From assembly GCA_965222535.1 (NCBI GenBank), contig OZ244957.1, positions 2,604,001-2,668,000 of the forward strand: a stretch of 64,000 nt of DNA, read 5' to 3'. Of the stretch, positions 7,076 to 15,765 are shown piece by piece. The translations under genes and the position numbers were made by a program. The DNA comes from G965222535 sp965222535. Lineage in GTDB: Bacteria; Pseudomonadota; Gammaproteobacteria; HK1. Each line of letters opens with the position of its first letter. The first letter of the stretch is position 1. The notes beneath the pieces are model-generated. The model saw only the letters and a list, made by a program, of their open reading frames with translations. It was not told the DNA's origin and ran no database searches.

Positions 7076-9238
7076 ATGGTGACTTCTGATGACAAAATAG
7101 TATCGTTCACAGGTTACTCGGATCGTCTTTCGCTGCGCCCAGGGGAGACGCTATCGTTCAAAATATCGTCAACGCTTGCAACCGCTTACACGGCTTGGCT
7201 GACACGCTCGATATGCGCCGATCCTAACCCGGAGGGAATGGGGATTGTCGAGGAGGCGGTGACCAATAACGTATTTCCCCTGCAATCATTCCCTTCACGT
7301 TTCCAGCCGTTTCACCCCGGGTCTTATGCGCTCACCGAAGCCCCGCTAAGCCTGTCTTTAGAGGATGGTGTTGGAATTGCCGCCACAATCCTCCCGACTC
7401 TGGCTAAGAAAACTCCTCAAACGGTGTTGAGCATTGCAAGCCTAACGCTGTTTCTGGATGAGTCTGGGTGTGTCGCGGTAATGCTGGACGAGGTGGTGCT
7501 ATCCACCTTGACACCACTGAATTTGCGTCATTGGTACCGACTTGAGGCTTCCTATGATCCTCACACGCAATGCCTAGTTGTCAGGCAAATAGCAGTCGCC
7601 AACCCGAGGGATCGCGTCGAGAGGTCTTTGAGTGGCGTGGCTATTTCTGGTCGTCGTGTCGCCGGTAGAGTGTCAATCGCAGCGCGCTGGGATAAGGATC
7701 AAGCCTGCGATCATTTTAATGGAAAAATTGAAAGCCCCGGCCTTTACAAGGGAAGCGAAATAATCGCTGAAAATAAGGTTGCGCTGTGGGATTTTGCAAT
7801 AAACACCCCGTCAACGACTGTATTCGATACCACCGGCCACTATGATGCGGCACTGATAAACTTTCCCGCACGGGCAATGACTGGATCGCAATGGAATGCC
7901 AAAGAAATGTGTTGGCGCCATGCCCCAGAGCATTACGGTGCCATTCATTTTCACGACGACGATATCTACGATGTCAACTGGGAAACGGATTTCATTTTTA
8001 CCGTTCCCGAGGATCTGCCCTCGGGCGTGTATGTGATGCACATCAAGTCTGAAGAGCACCAAGATGCGATGCCGTTTTACGTCTGTGCACCCAAGGGCAA
8101 ACCGAGAGCAAAGCTGTGTGTGCTGATCCCGACTTTCACCTACGCCGTATATGGCAACCATGCGCGCATTGACTACGAGGCATCGTGGCGCAAACGTATC
8201 ACAGACTGGGGCGCCTATCCCAATAACCCGGCCGAGTACCCGCGCTACGGGCTTTCGACCTACAACCGCCACTCCGACGGCTCCGGAATCTGCCATGCCT
8301 CGCACCTGAGACCGTTGTTCAATTTAAGGCCCGGATACCTGACTTTTGGCAGTGGCAAGGGATCCGGTTTGCGCCATTTTCAGGCCGATAGCCATTTGAT
8401 CAGTTGGCTGCATGCAAAAAATATCGACTATGACGTTATTACCGATCAAGAGCTTCACGAGGAGGGGCTCTCGGCATTGCAGCACTACGAGGTATTGATG
8501 ACCACCAGTCATCCTGAATATCACACAGTTGAAACCCTAGACGCACTGCAATCGTACCGAGACACCGGTGGACACCTCCTGTATCTCGGCGGGAATGGGT
8601 TTTACTGGCGCGTTGCATTACACAGCCAAGCTGAAGGAATACTCGAAATTCGTCGCGGCGAGGCCGGAATTCGTTCCTGGGCTGCTGAACCGGGAGAGTA
8701 TTACAATGCCTTCGATGGTACCTATGGCGGCCTATGGCGGCGCAGCGGCAGACCCCCTCAAATGCTGGTAGGCGTCGGTTTTTCCGCGCAAGGAAAGTTC
8801 AATAGCTCCTACTATCAACGAACCTGTTACGAACCGCATTATCAGTGGATTTTCGAAGGGGTTGCCGACGATATTCTGGGCAACTTCGGTTTCAGCGGTG
8901 GCGGTGCTGCCGGATTCGAACTCGATCGCATCGATCAGCGTCTGGGCACACCCAAGAACGCGGTTTTGCTTGCTAGGTCAGAAAACCACAGTGATGATTT
9001 TGTTCTGGTCCCAGAAGAGCAGTTGACGCATTTAACGAATTTACCAGGCGAGCCCACTAAAAGCCTGCTGCATGCCGATATGATCTACTTTGACGTAGCG
9101 GGTGGCGGCAGTGTTTTTGCGACGGGTTCAATAACCTTTTGCGGCAGTCTGCCATGGAATAATTTTGACAACAATATCTCCAGAATCCTTGAAAATGTTG
9201 TTGCTCAAAAGTTACGAGGGGCTTCACTGCATAGCTAA
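7076..9238 (+). CDS. N,N-dimethylformamidase large (beta) subunit-like protein
   Basis: 720 residues from ATG 7076, chosen over ATG 7055 because AAAGGAG lies 8 nt before it and it abuts the TRAP-fragment stop. The N-terminal 250 residues look like a LamG/concanavalin-type beta domain. The rest resembles the catalytic region of the large subunit of N,N-dimethylformamidase, with markers APKGKPRAKLCVLIPTFTY, YNRHSDGSG, YLGGNGFYWR and FEGVADDILGNFG. The characterised enzyme hydrolyses dimethylformamide and has a separate small subunit; I see no small-subunit gene nearby. Many homologues act on unknown amides. A transporter tail upstream points to uptake and hydrolysis of a small organic compound. 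Substrate uncertain. Confidence 0.75.
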   Translation: MVTSDDKIVSFTGYSDRLSLRPGETLSFKISSTLATAYTAWLTRSICADPNPEGMGIVEEAVTNNVFPLQSFPSRFQPFHPGSYALTEAPLSLSLEDGVGIAATILPTLAKKTPQTVLSIASLTLFLDESGCVAVMLDEVVLSTLTPLNLRHWYRLEASYDPHTQCLVVRQIAVANPRDRVERSLSGVAISGRRVAGRVSIAARWDKDQACDHFNGKIESPGLYKGSEIIAENKVALWDFAINTPSTTVFDTTGHYDAALINFPARAMTGSQWNAKEMCWRHAPEHYGAIHFHDDDIYDVNWETDFIFTVPEDLPSGVYVMHIKSEEHQDAMPFYVCAPKGKPRAKLCVLIPTFTYAVYGNHARIDYEASWRKRITDWGAYPNNPAEYPRYGLSTYNRHSDGSGICHASHLRPLFNLRPGYLTFGSGKGSGLRHFQADSHLISWLHAKNIDYDVITDQELHEEGLSALQHYEVLMTTSHPEYHTVETLDALQSYRDTGGHLLYLGGNGFYWRVALHSQAEGILEIRRGEAGIRSWAAEPGEYYNAFDGTYGGLWRRSGRPPQMLVGVGFSAQGKFNSSYYQRTCYEPHYQWIFEGVADDILGNFGFSGGGAAGFELDRIDQRLGTPKNAVLLARSENHSDDFVLVPEEQLTHLTNLPGEPTKSLLHADMIYFDVAGGGSVFATGSITFCGSLPWNNFDNNISRILENVVAQKLRGASLHS

Positions 9239-9306
9239 GCCATCAAACTTCGATTAAGCACTCGGTGGCGAGGCGAGCGCGACGCTATCTCATTGTGCGC
9301 TGCGCC

Positions 9307-10296
9307 TCAGTCAAGAAATTGGTCCTGCTTATTGAAGATGGCGATCAATAACGCCACGCGGATCCACATGCCGTTGCGCTCCTGACGCCAGTACATGGCT
9401 CTCGGATCGCTGTCAATATCAACTGAGAGTTCAGGGCCGCGCGGCAGCGGGTGCATGATTACGCTGTCCTTGCGTAACAACGACAGGTGCTCTTTGCGTA
9501 ACGCAAAGCGGTGGTAGTCAAATGGCTCATCAACGCCAGGAGCGGCGTGTTCACTCTGCAATCGGGTGATGTAGATCGCATCCAACAAATGGATCACGCT
9601 GTGCAGATCATCGGTCAGATGGCAAGTGACGCCCGCCGCTCTGAGTTCGCGAATATTCTTCGCATCCATCTGAAGCGAATCGGGGGCAATAAAGTACAGC
9701 GTTACGTTGCGGTAAAGGCGCGTCAGATAGGCCAGCGATCGCACTGTGCGACCGCGCGCCAAGTCCCCCATGAAGCCGATCGTTTTGCCATCGATCCCGG
9801 TATTTTCAGCGAAGCTGCGCGAAAGCGTATAGATATCCAGTAGCGCTTGGGTGGGGTGTTGATCTTTGCCGCTGCCGGCGTTGATGATCGGTAGCGGTCG
9901 TTTTATCTGGTCCATCATGTCAGCCGCTTGGCGCGCCAACCCCTTGCCCCAAGTGCGCATGATGATCAGATCGACATAGGAGCTGAAGGTGCGGATACTG
10001 TCCTTATAGCTCTCGCCTTTGACCTCTGACGAAGTCGCCGGGTCGCGGATCTCGCTGGCGCGGATGCCCAGCAGATGACAGGCGTTGAAGAACGACAGGA
10101 AGGTGCGCGTCGATGGCTGAGTGAAGTACAGCATCGCCCGCTTTTGCGGTAACAGGGTTTGCAGCGAACGCGCGCCTAGCGACGTTTTGGCGAGTTGGCG
10201 TGTACGCGTCGCCAGATCGCACAACAGATCCAACTGTGGGCGCGAGAACTGGCGCGGGTCAATGATGTGGAAAATGCGCTCAGCGCCAGCCATCAT
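9307..10296 (-). CDS. pyrB: Aspartate carbamoyltransferase catalytic subunit
   Basis: 329 residues. It catalyses carbamoyl phosphate plus aspartate to carbamoyl-aspartate, the committed step of pyrimidine synthesis. The carbamoyl-phosphate loop QPSTRTFLSF is intact. HPTQALLDIYT and the C-terminal HPLPRGPEL are the other signature segments of this family. No pyrI or pyrC gene is adjacent. The start is one of two consecutive ATGs at 10296 and 10293, with GAGG upstream. Convergent with the preceding dimethylformamidase-like gene. Confidence 0.92.
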   Translation of the reverse strand: MMAGAERIFHIIDPRQFSRPQLDLLCDLATRTRQLAKTSLGARSLQTLLPQKRAMLYFTQPSTRTFLSFFNACHLLGIRASEIRDPATSSEVKGESYKDSIRTFSSYVDLIIMRTWGKGLARQAADMMDQIKRPLPIINAGSGKDQHPTQALLDIYTLSRSFAENTGIDGKTIGFMGDLARGRTVRSLAYLTRLYRNVTLYFIAPDSLQMDAKNIRELRAAGVTCHLTDDLHSVIHLLDAIYITRLQSEHAAPGVDEPFDYHRFALRKEHLSLLRKDSVIMHPLPRGPELSVDIDSDPRAMYWRQERNGMWIRVALLIAIFNKQDQFLD

Positions 10297-10455
10297 GCGA
10301 TACCTCGGAGGGATGCGACCTGTCCCCCGCTGCGGGCTGTTTCAGCAGCGGAGGAACCGCCCTTATGGGAAGCTGTGTAGGAGGGCGCATTGCAGCCGGT
10401 GAGAAGCAACGTGGTTGCTGCGGTTGTTTTTATCAACCAGGCGATGGGTGGGACC

Positions 10456-11364
10456 TTATTTGTGGCGATGGTGGTCACCGAAATACAGCACATGGCGGTC
10501 CATTTCTCGCACTTTGACAGGGTTGAGTTTCAGCGTTGCAGATTTGAGCAAAGTGTGGTTTTTTTGCTGTTTGGTCCATTCTTCGGCAGAACCCAAGGTG
10601 GTCAGCGTGATGGATGCGCCCTTAGTCAGATAATGCTCAGGGATAACCACATGCGGCTTGATGCGATTAACGATTGCACTGGCTTGGGCATAGCTCAGGA
10701 TGTGCTGCGATGAATCAACGGGAAGAACCAGCACGTCAACGTTTTGTAACGCCTGCCAGACATGCTCATTTGGGTTCTCTCGATTGTCGCCCCAAATCAC
10801 AATACGCATCCCGCCGGTCTCCAACAAATAGATATTGTTGTCAAGGTGGTGATAGTTGTCGGGCGGGCATTGTGGTTGCCCGAATTCCGGCATCGCGTCG
10901 GTCCACTTGTACCAGCCTGGCGCATTGCATTGGTGCTTGTCCGCCAGTCCGGTAATTTTGACATCGGCGAAGCGATAGGTACCCGTCATTCGGTCAAGGA
11001 TCATTTGCCCATTCGGTCGTTCGGTCGCGTCATGGTCAAAGTGGGCATGCGTAGACAGGATCGCATCCACCTCAATTTCTGGGAACTCCTCCGGGAACCA
11101 CACCCCCCAGTAGCCGCTGGGATCGTTTCGCCACGGGTCAAACAGCAGCGTGATACCGCTTGGCGACGTCATTTTGAAAGCGGCATGCCCATAGAAATCG
11201 ACCGTTACCTCCCCCTCCTTAACCGGGTCGCCGCGGCCTTCCTGCTGCGCTTTAATCAAGTGATTGTTGTTTTTTACCTGCGTCCATGCCGTTGGTCCCG
11301 CTTGAACTGTGCTGGCAACTGCTAAGGCGACGGCAAGGGTTGCGCATAGTTTGAAATGAGACAT
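10456..11364 (-). CDS. Exported metallo-beta-lactamase-fold hydrolase
   Basis: 302 residues. A signal peptide (LCATLAVALAVASTVQAG) predicts periplasmic location. The zinc motif THAHFDHD (HxHxDH) falls near residue 110, and later metal-ligand candidates include IWGDNREN and PEHYLTKG. The overall pattern is that of UlaG/YtnP-like lone metallo-hydrolases. The start ATG has an excellent AGGAGG 7 nt upstream. The substrate cannot be inferred. It is monocistronic, with repeat DNA upstream. Confidence 0.75.
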   Translation of the reverse strand: MSHFKLCATLAVALAVASTVQAGPTAWTQVKNNNHLIKAQQEGRGDPVKEGEVTVDFYGHAAFKMTSPSGITLLFDPWRNDPSGYWGVWFPEEFPEIEVDAILSTHAHFDHDATERPNGQMILDRMTGTYRFADVKITGLADKHQCNAPGWYKWTDAMPEFGQPQCPPDNYHHLDNNIYLLETGGMRIVIWGDNRENPNEHVWQALQNVDVLVLPVDSSQHILSYAQASAIVNRIKPHVVIPEHYLTKGASITLTTLGSAEEWTKQQKNHTLLKSATLKLNPVKVREMDRHVLYFGDHHRHK

Positions 11365-12052
11365 TCAATCCTCCTGTGTGAGTTAGCAAGTGATGCAGCA
11401 AAAACGCCGCGTCTTGCAGTTGCCGTGGCGTGCGGCAATCAGTTCAATACTCATTTTATAGCATACCTGAAGCATGGAAAGAATAAACACTTTATTGGTG
11501 GCAGCGCAAGCCAGATGCTGCCAAGACAAGCCCCGCAGGGCATCTCGAAAAGCTGGAGTAAGCCAGTTTTTCGAGATGCCATTAAGATTAAAAACAGAGG
11601 CTCTGGAAGGGCTTTGGCGAGGGCTCTGGGATGTTTTATGTTTTTAATCCACAAAATGCCGAGCTTTGCTCGGTATTTTGAGGAGTCTAGGGAGGGTAAA
11701 GAGGTTTGTATTGGGGGAAGCCTGCTACTGGCAATGCGCCGATGTATCGGAGAAGAAGAACCCTCCAGCGGTAATTTCATGGTGCCGCTGAGCGGTCTAT
11801 GCCGGTCAGCGAACGATGCGCCGTTAGGCGCTCCTTATTAAAAAATTAAAGAACACAGGCGTGTTTAACCCCACCTAAACGCGGTACTCCCTTCCCCCAA
11901 ACCCCTAACCCCAGGATCTCCTGCGCCCTCGCCTCGACGCCGTGCAGGGCCGAGGGCGGGTGAACGCTCTGGCATAGGGGAAGGCGAGGCGCTGGCAGGG
12001 CTTCGGGCAGCGTTTGGTTTCAGGAAGCCGCCAAGGTCAGGAAAATCAGTGC
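11365..12052. repeat. Repeat-filled spacer with variable-stem hairpin H4
   Basis: In order: a family-A palindrome (11539-11581, ends CATCTCGAAAAGC and GTTTTTCGAGATG), a hairpin at 11652-11680 (13-bp stem, loop TTT), the conserved right flank AGGGAGGGTAAAGAGGTTTG, a block shared with 19540-19660 (CAATGCGCCGATGTATCGGAG), and the block CCTCGACGCCGTGCAGGGCC, found with near-identical sequence at 19755, 39767 and 40005. No believable gene. Confidence 0.75.
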
Positions 12053-12856
12053 TCAGCACTGCTCCCCTGCAGCCTGCTCTTCCTTTTTTACACGGTTCCA
12101 CAGTGCCTCCAGTTGGGCTTGCGAACGCTCCGCAAGCGGCTGCCCGCGCCCGGCAAGTGCTTCCATGCGGCGAAAACGCGCATCAAATTTGCGGTTGGCT
12201 GAGTCGAGCACCTGATTGGGGTCAGCGCCTGCGTGGCGCGCAAGGTTAACGGCGACAAACAGCACATCGCCGATTTCCTCAAGGACGCGCGGTGCGCCTT
12301 CTTTGTGCGCTATCGCTTGTTTCAGCTCATCGACTTCTTCGTCAAGTTTGCCGCAGGCGGCGGCGATATCGGGCCAGTCAAAGCCGGCGGCGGCAGCACG
12401 TTGTTGCAGTTTCAGTGCCTTCAGCAGCACCGGCAGGTTGGCCGGTACGCCATCCAGTAGGCTGTCCGGCTGAGGATTGCCCCTAGCGACGGACTCTGCC
12501 GCTTTGGTGCGTTCCCAAGCGGCGCTAAGCTCACGCATCGAACTCACTTTACGATCGGCAAATACATGCGGATGGCGGCGGATCATCTTGGTCACGATGG
12601 CGCTCACCACGTCTGCGAAATTAAAGCGACCGGCTTCTTCGGCGATGCGGGCGTGGAACACCACATGGAATAGCAGATCCCCGAGTTCGTCCATCAGCGC
12701 ATGGCTGTCATCGCGCATAATCGCATCCTCGACTTCGTACACTTCCTCGATCGTATAGCGCAAAATGCTGCGATGATCCTGCTGCAGATCCCACGGGCAA
12801 CCGTGCTCCAGATGGCGCAGGCGCGCCATTATGGCAAGCAATTTGTCGATATTCAT
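12053..12856 (-). CDS. mazG: Nucleoside triphosphate pyrophosphohydrolase MazG
   Basis: 267 residues, the size of two-domain MazG. The N-terminal repeat has CPWDLQQDHRSI and then EEVYEVEDAI and DELGDLLFHVVFHA, the metal-binding ExxE-x-ExxD arrangement. The second, more C-terminal MazG domain has KLDEEVDELKQAI and EEIGDVLFVAVNLARH. It hydrolyses NTPs or dNTPs to NMP and pyrophosphate (house-cleaning, ppGpp modulation). The start ATG 12856 has no strong ribosome-binding site. Convergent repeat DNA lies downstream. Confidence 0.92.
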   Translation of the reverse strand: MNIDKLLAIMARLRHLEHGCPWDLQQDHRSILRYTIEEVYEVEDAIMRDDSHALMDELGDLLFHVVFHARIAEEAGRFNFADVVSAIVTKMIRRHPHVFADRKVSSMRELSAAWERTKAAESVARGNPQPDSLLDGVPANLPVLLKALKLQQRAAAAGFDWPDIAAACGKLDEEVDELKQAIAHKEGAPRVLEEIGDVLFVAVNLARHAGADPNQVLDSANRKFDARFRRMEALAGRGQPLAERSQAQLEALWNRVKKEEQAAGEQC

Positions 12857-12957
12857 GGTTTGATTATTGAGCGTGTGATGAAGAGCACCCGCAAGGCAGG
12901 CGAAGCTCTTGGTGATCCAAGGTTTTCGCCTATTCCTTGCGTCCTGCCTCGCGTTTC

Positions 12958-13833
12958 TTAACTCTTTTTGCTGATCAACGCCAAACCGCCCAGGATCAGC
13001 GCCATGCCGAGCATACTATCCCATGACAACACTTCATCAAGAAACAGAAAGCCTATCCATACCGCCAGCGGTGGGATCAGAAACGTGACCAGCATCAGGT
13101 TGGTGGCACCAGCGCGGTTGAGGATGCGAAAGTAGAGCAGATAAGCGACGGCAGTGCTGAACACGCCGAGGACAACGCAAGCGCCAAGAGGCACTGCCGA
13201 CAACGCCATCTGCGGTAGTTGATGCGCGCCGCTTTGCAGCACTACCACGGGGATCAACAACAGCGTGCTGCAGGTCAACATACCGGTTGCTGAGACCTCG
13301 GGCGGATAGGCGGCCAGCCGCCGTCCCCAAATGGCGGCGAAGGCGTACGACAAGGCAGCGCACAATACCGCCAACTGACCAAGGAGAGAAAACGAGCGCC
13401 AGCCAAAACGATTTTCGCCGAGCAGCACCACGATCCCGAGGAAGGCGACCATGACCCCGCTGAAGCGGAACGCTGACAGACGCTCGTCAGTGGTCAGCCA
13501 ATGCGCCAGAATGCAGCTGAAAATCGGTGCAGTGGCGTTCAGGATCGAGGCCATGCCGCTGTCAATATGGGATTGTCCCCACGCGATCAGGGTGAACGGG
13601 ATGGCGTTATTGAGCGCCCCCATCACCGCAAAAGTAGCCCATGCCGCCGCCGTGGTCGGCATTCTGAGGCGCATCCCAAGCACCACTAGGTGCAGCAGCA
13701 AAGCCCCGATCCCAACCCGCATCAGGGTAATCATCAACGGCGCGAACTCGCGCAGCGCAAGCTCGATCAGATAAAACGAAATGCTCCAGACAAACGCCAA
13801 GGAGAGTAATAATACCCATGTGAAGAAGTTCAT
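12958..13833 (-). CDS. EamA-family (DMT) membrane transporter
   Basis: 291 residues with about ten hydrophobic helices in two homologous halves, as in EamA/RhaT drug-metabolite exporters. Markers are the first helix VLLSLAFVWSISFYLIELAL, GALNNAIPFTLIAWG, NATAPIFSCILA and the C-terminal LDEVLSWDSMLGMALILGG. Likely an inner-membrane exporter of metabolites. Its start is divergent from the aspartate aminotransferase gene, 81 bp away. Substrate unknown. A second EamA gene lies at 24445. Confidence 0.85.
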   Translation of the reverse strand: MNFFTWVLLLSLAFVWSISFYLIELALREFAPLMITLMRVGIGALLLHLVVLGMRLRMPTTAAAWATFAVMGALNNAIPFTLIAWGQSHIDSGMASILNATAPIFSCILAHWLTTDERLSAFRFSGVMVAFLGIVVLLGENRFGWRSFSLLGQLAVLCAALSYAFAAIWGRRLAAYPPEVSATGMLTCSTLLLIPVVVLQSGAHQLPQMALSAVPLGACVVLGVFSTAVAYLLYFRILNRAGATNLMLVTFLIPPLAVWIGFLFLDEVLSWDSMLGMALILGGLALISKKS

Positions 13834-13847
13834 AAAAATGCTGTCGA

Positions 13848-13876
13848 TTGAAAATTCAAATTCGACGACTTACAAT
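13848..13876 (+). promoter_or_regulatory. Sigma-70-like promoter for the aminotransferase
   Basis: TTGAAA at 13848-13853 and TACAAT at 13871-13876 are separated by 17 bp and lie about 40 bp before the start at 13915. The divergent spacer is AT-rich here. Good match by eye; not tested. Confidence 0.5.
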
Positions 13877-13914
13877 AAAAAATCGAATTTAGCTTCACAA
13901 AGGAGGGTTTGCAG

Positions 13915-15198
13915 ATGAATTTACGTACCATGGATGTATCCGCACTGACTGATCTTGAGCGCCAGCTGAGTAGCCAATACGCTGAGTTGATCGCCACCCG
14001 CTTGAATCTTGACCTGACGCGCGGTAAGCCAGCGATTGAACAATTGCAGTTGAGCGCCGCTTTGGATGGAGCCATTGAAGGTGATTTTCACTCGGAGAAT
14101 GGTACTGATACGCGCGGCTATGGCGGGCTTGACGGGATTGCCGAGGCGCGCCGGCTGGCTGGTAATTGGTTAGGGGTGCCGCCTGAGAGCACCATCGTTG
14201 GCGGTAACAGCAGCCTCAGTCTGATGTATCTGTTCATGTTGGGTGCGCATCGTTTTGGGCTGAACGGCGCTAACAGCGCCTGGGCGAATGATTTGACAGG
14301 GACGCGTTTCCTGTGCCCGGTGCCGGGCTATGATCGCCATTTCTCGATCTGCGAGGATCTTGGCATTGAGATGATCCCGGTGCCAATGACTGGTGCTGGA
14401 CCGGATATGGATACGGTCGAGCAGCACATCAAAGCCGATCCCGGGATCAAGGGCATGTGGTGTGTCCCCAAGCATTCTAACCCTTCTGGCGAAAGTTACT
14501 CCGATGGCACAGTGAGGCGTATTGCAGCGCTGGGCCAGAGTGCTACTCCAGAGTTTCGCGTGATGTGGGATAACGCTTATGCACTGCACGATTTGGATGA
14601 CAGCGCGGCGCTGCAAAATGTCATGGATTGCGCTCGCGAGCTGGGCACTGAGGACAACGTGGTATTGTTTGGCTCTACCTCGAAAGTGACATTTGCCGGC
14701 GCTGGTTTGTCGTTCATCGGCGGCTCAGCCAATAATATCGCGTTTTTCCGCCAGCGAATTGCGGTTATGACGGTTGGTCCAGACAAAGTGAACCAACTGC
14801 GCCATACGCGCATGTTGCGCGATATGGATACGGTGCAGGCTTTGATGCGGCGCCATGCAAAGATCCTGAAACCGAAATTCGATTGTGTCCAACTGCACCT
14901 CAACCAAAGTTTAGGCAATACTGACATGGGGCACTGGACGATTCCCAGCGGTGGCTATTTTATCAGCTTCTACGCCAAACCAGGTTGCGCTCGCGAAATC
15001 GTCAGATTGGCCAACGAAGCCGGTGTCAAGCTCACCCCGGCGGGTGCCGCATACCCCTATGGCAACGACCCTGACGACAGCCATATCCGCTTGGCACCGA
15101 GTTTTCCAGCGCGCGCTGAAGTGGATGTAGCGATGGCGGCTTTTGTCATCTGCGTACAACTGGCGACAGTGCGTTCGGTATTGACCCAACATCACTAG
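13915..15198 (+). CDS. Type Ic aspartate aminotransferase (class I/II PLP enzyme)
   Basis: 427 residues. ATG 13915 is preceded by AAAGGAGGG at a 7-nt gap; a TTG at 13909 is not needed. The fold is a class I PLP aminotransferase, but the N-terminus LNLDLTRGKPAIEQL and segments GYGGLDGIAEARRLAG, CPVPGYDRHF and CVPKHSNPSGESYSDGTVR are characteristic of the distinct Ic aspartate aminotransferase group. The Schiff-base lysine is in GSTSKVTFAGAG. It would interconvert aspartate and 2-oxoglutarate with oxaloacetate and glutamate. The stop codon TAG overlaps the first bases of a 508-bp inverted-repeat element. Confidence 0.85.
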   Translation: MNLRTMDVSALTDLERQLSSQYAELIATRLNLDLTRGKPAIEQLQLSAALDGAIEGDFHSENGTDTRGYGGLDGIAEARRLAGNWLGVPPESTIVGGNSSLSLMYLFMLGAHRFGLNGANSAWANDLTGTRFLCPVPGYDRHFSICEDLGIEMIPVPMTGAGPDMDTVEQHIKADPGIKGMWCVPKHSNPSGESYSDGTVRRIAALGQSATPEFRVMWDNAYALHDLDDSAALQNVMDCARELGTEDNVVLFGSTSKVTFAGAGLSFIGGSANNIAFFRQRIAVMTVGPDKVNQLRHTRMLRDMDTVQALMRRHAKILKPKFDCVQLHLNQSLGNTDMGHWTIPSGGYFISFYAKPGCAREIVRLANEAGVKLTPAGAAYPYGNDPDDSHIRLAPSFPARAEVDVAMAAFVICVQLATVRSVLTQHH

Positions 15199-15704
15199 GG
15201 AACCTCGAAAAATGGCAACGGGATGGGGGTTTGGGGGAGGGATATGATCGCTTGTAACGTAAGTCATTGATTTATACCCCCTCCCTCAATAGCCAAGCCC
15301 CACAGGGCACCTTGGGAAACTAGCGAAGCTGATTTTTCGAGCTACCCACTAGCTGCAGGAAGGGTTGTATTTTATTTTAATTAGGGGCACCTACGGCACC
15401 GTTCGCTGGCCGGCAAAGACCGGCCTACGGCACCATGCAATAACTGCTGGAAGGTTCTTCTCCTCCAGAACACCAGCGCATTGCCTGAAGCCCCCCTTCC
15501 CCAATATAAACGTCTTTATCTACAAAGCTCTCCGCAACAGCCAAGTTGTTGCTTGGCTGTTGCGGATTAAAAAAAGTTTCCAGAGCATCAAACGCCACCG
15601 CATGCGATTTATGGGATGCACCAGACCGCCTCCCCCACCCCGCCCCTTCTCCCTTCTCGTCTTCCCCCAAACCGCCATCCCGTTGCCATTTTTCGAGGTT
15701 CCCT
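15197..15704. repeat. 508-bp element with 44-bp terminal inverted repeats (family A)
   Basis: The left end (15197-15240) and right end (15661-15704) are inverted copies matching at 42 of 44 positions. They begin AGGGAACCTCGAAAAATGGC. Inside are a GTAAGTCATTGATTTATA block, a CTTCCCCAATATAAACGTC block and a perfect 15-bp hairpin (15531-15566). There is no coding capacity. No clear target duplication is visible at the edges. The left edge supplies the end of the aminotransferase stop codon. Confidence 0.8.
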
Positions 15705-15705
15705 G

Positions 15706-15765
15706 ATGTGTGCTGGCGTTTGCGCTTACCCTTACCCTCAATTGAATTGCCGGATCAATGTTTAG
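15706..15765 (+). CDS. Possible 19-residue leader peptide coupled to pccA
   Basis: ATG 15706 follows the right end of the 508-bp element, whose CGAGG provides a Shine-Dalgarno-like GAGG 7-8 nt upstream. The frame encodes 19 residues and stops at TAG 15763-15765, overlapping the pccA start ATG 15758 in another frame. pccA has no good ribosome-binding site of its own, so translational coupling is plausible. It may equally be chance. Confidence 0.3.
   Translation: MCAGVCAYPYPQLNCRINV

Noticed and set aside
11356..11841. 161-residue frame in the repeat spacer, similar to 19395-19673
   Set aside because: The likeness is explained by the shared repeat blocks; there is no start signal or protein feature.
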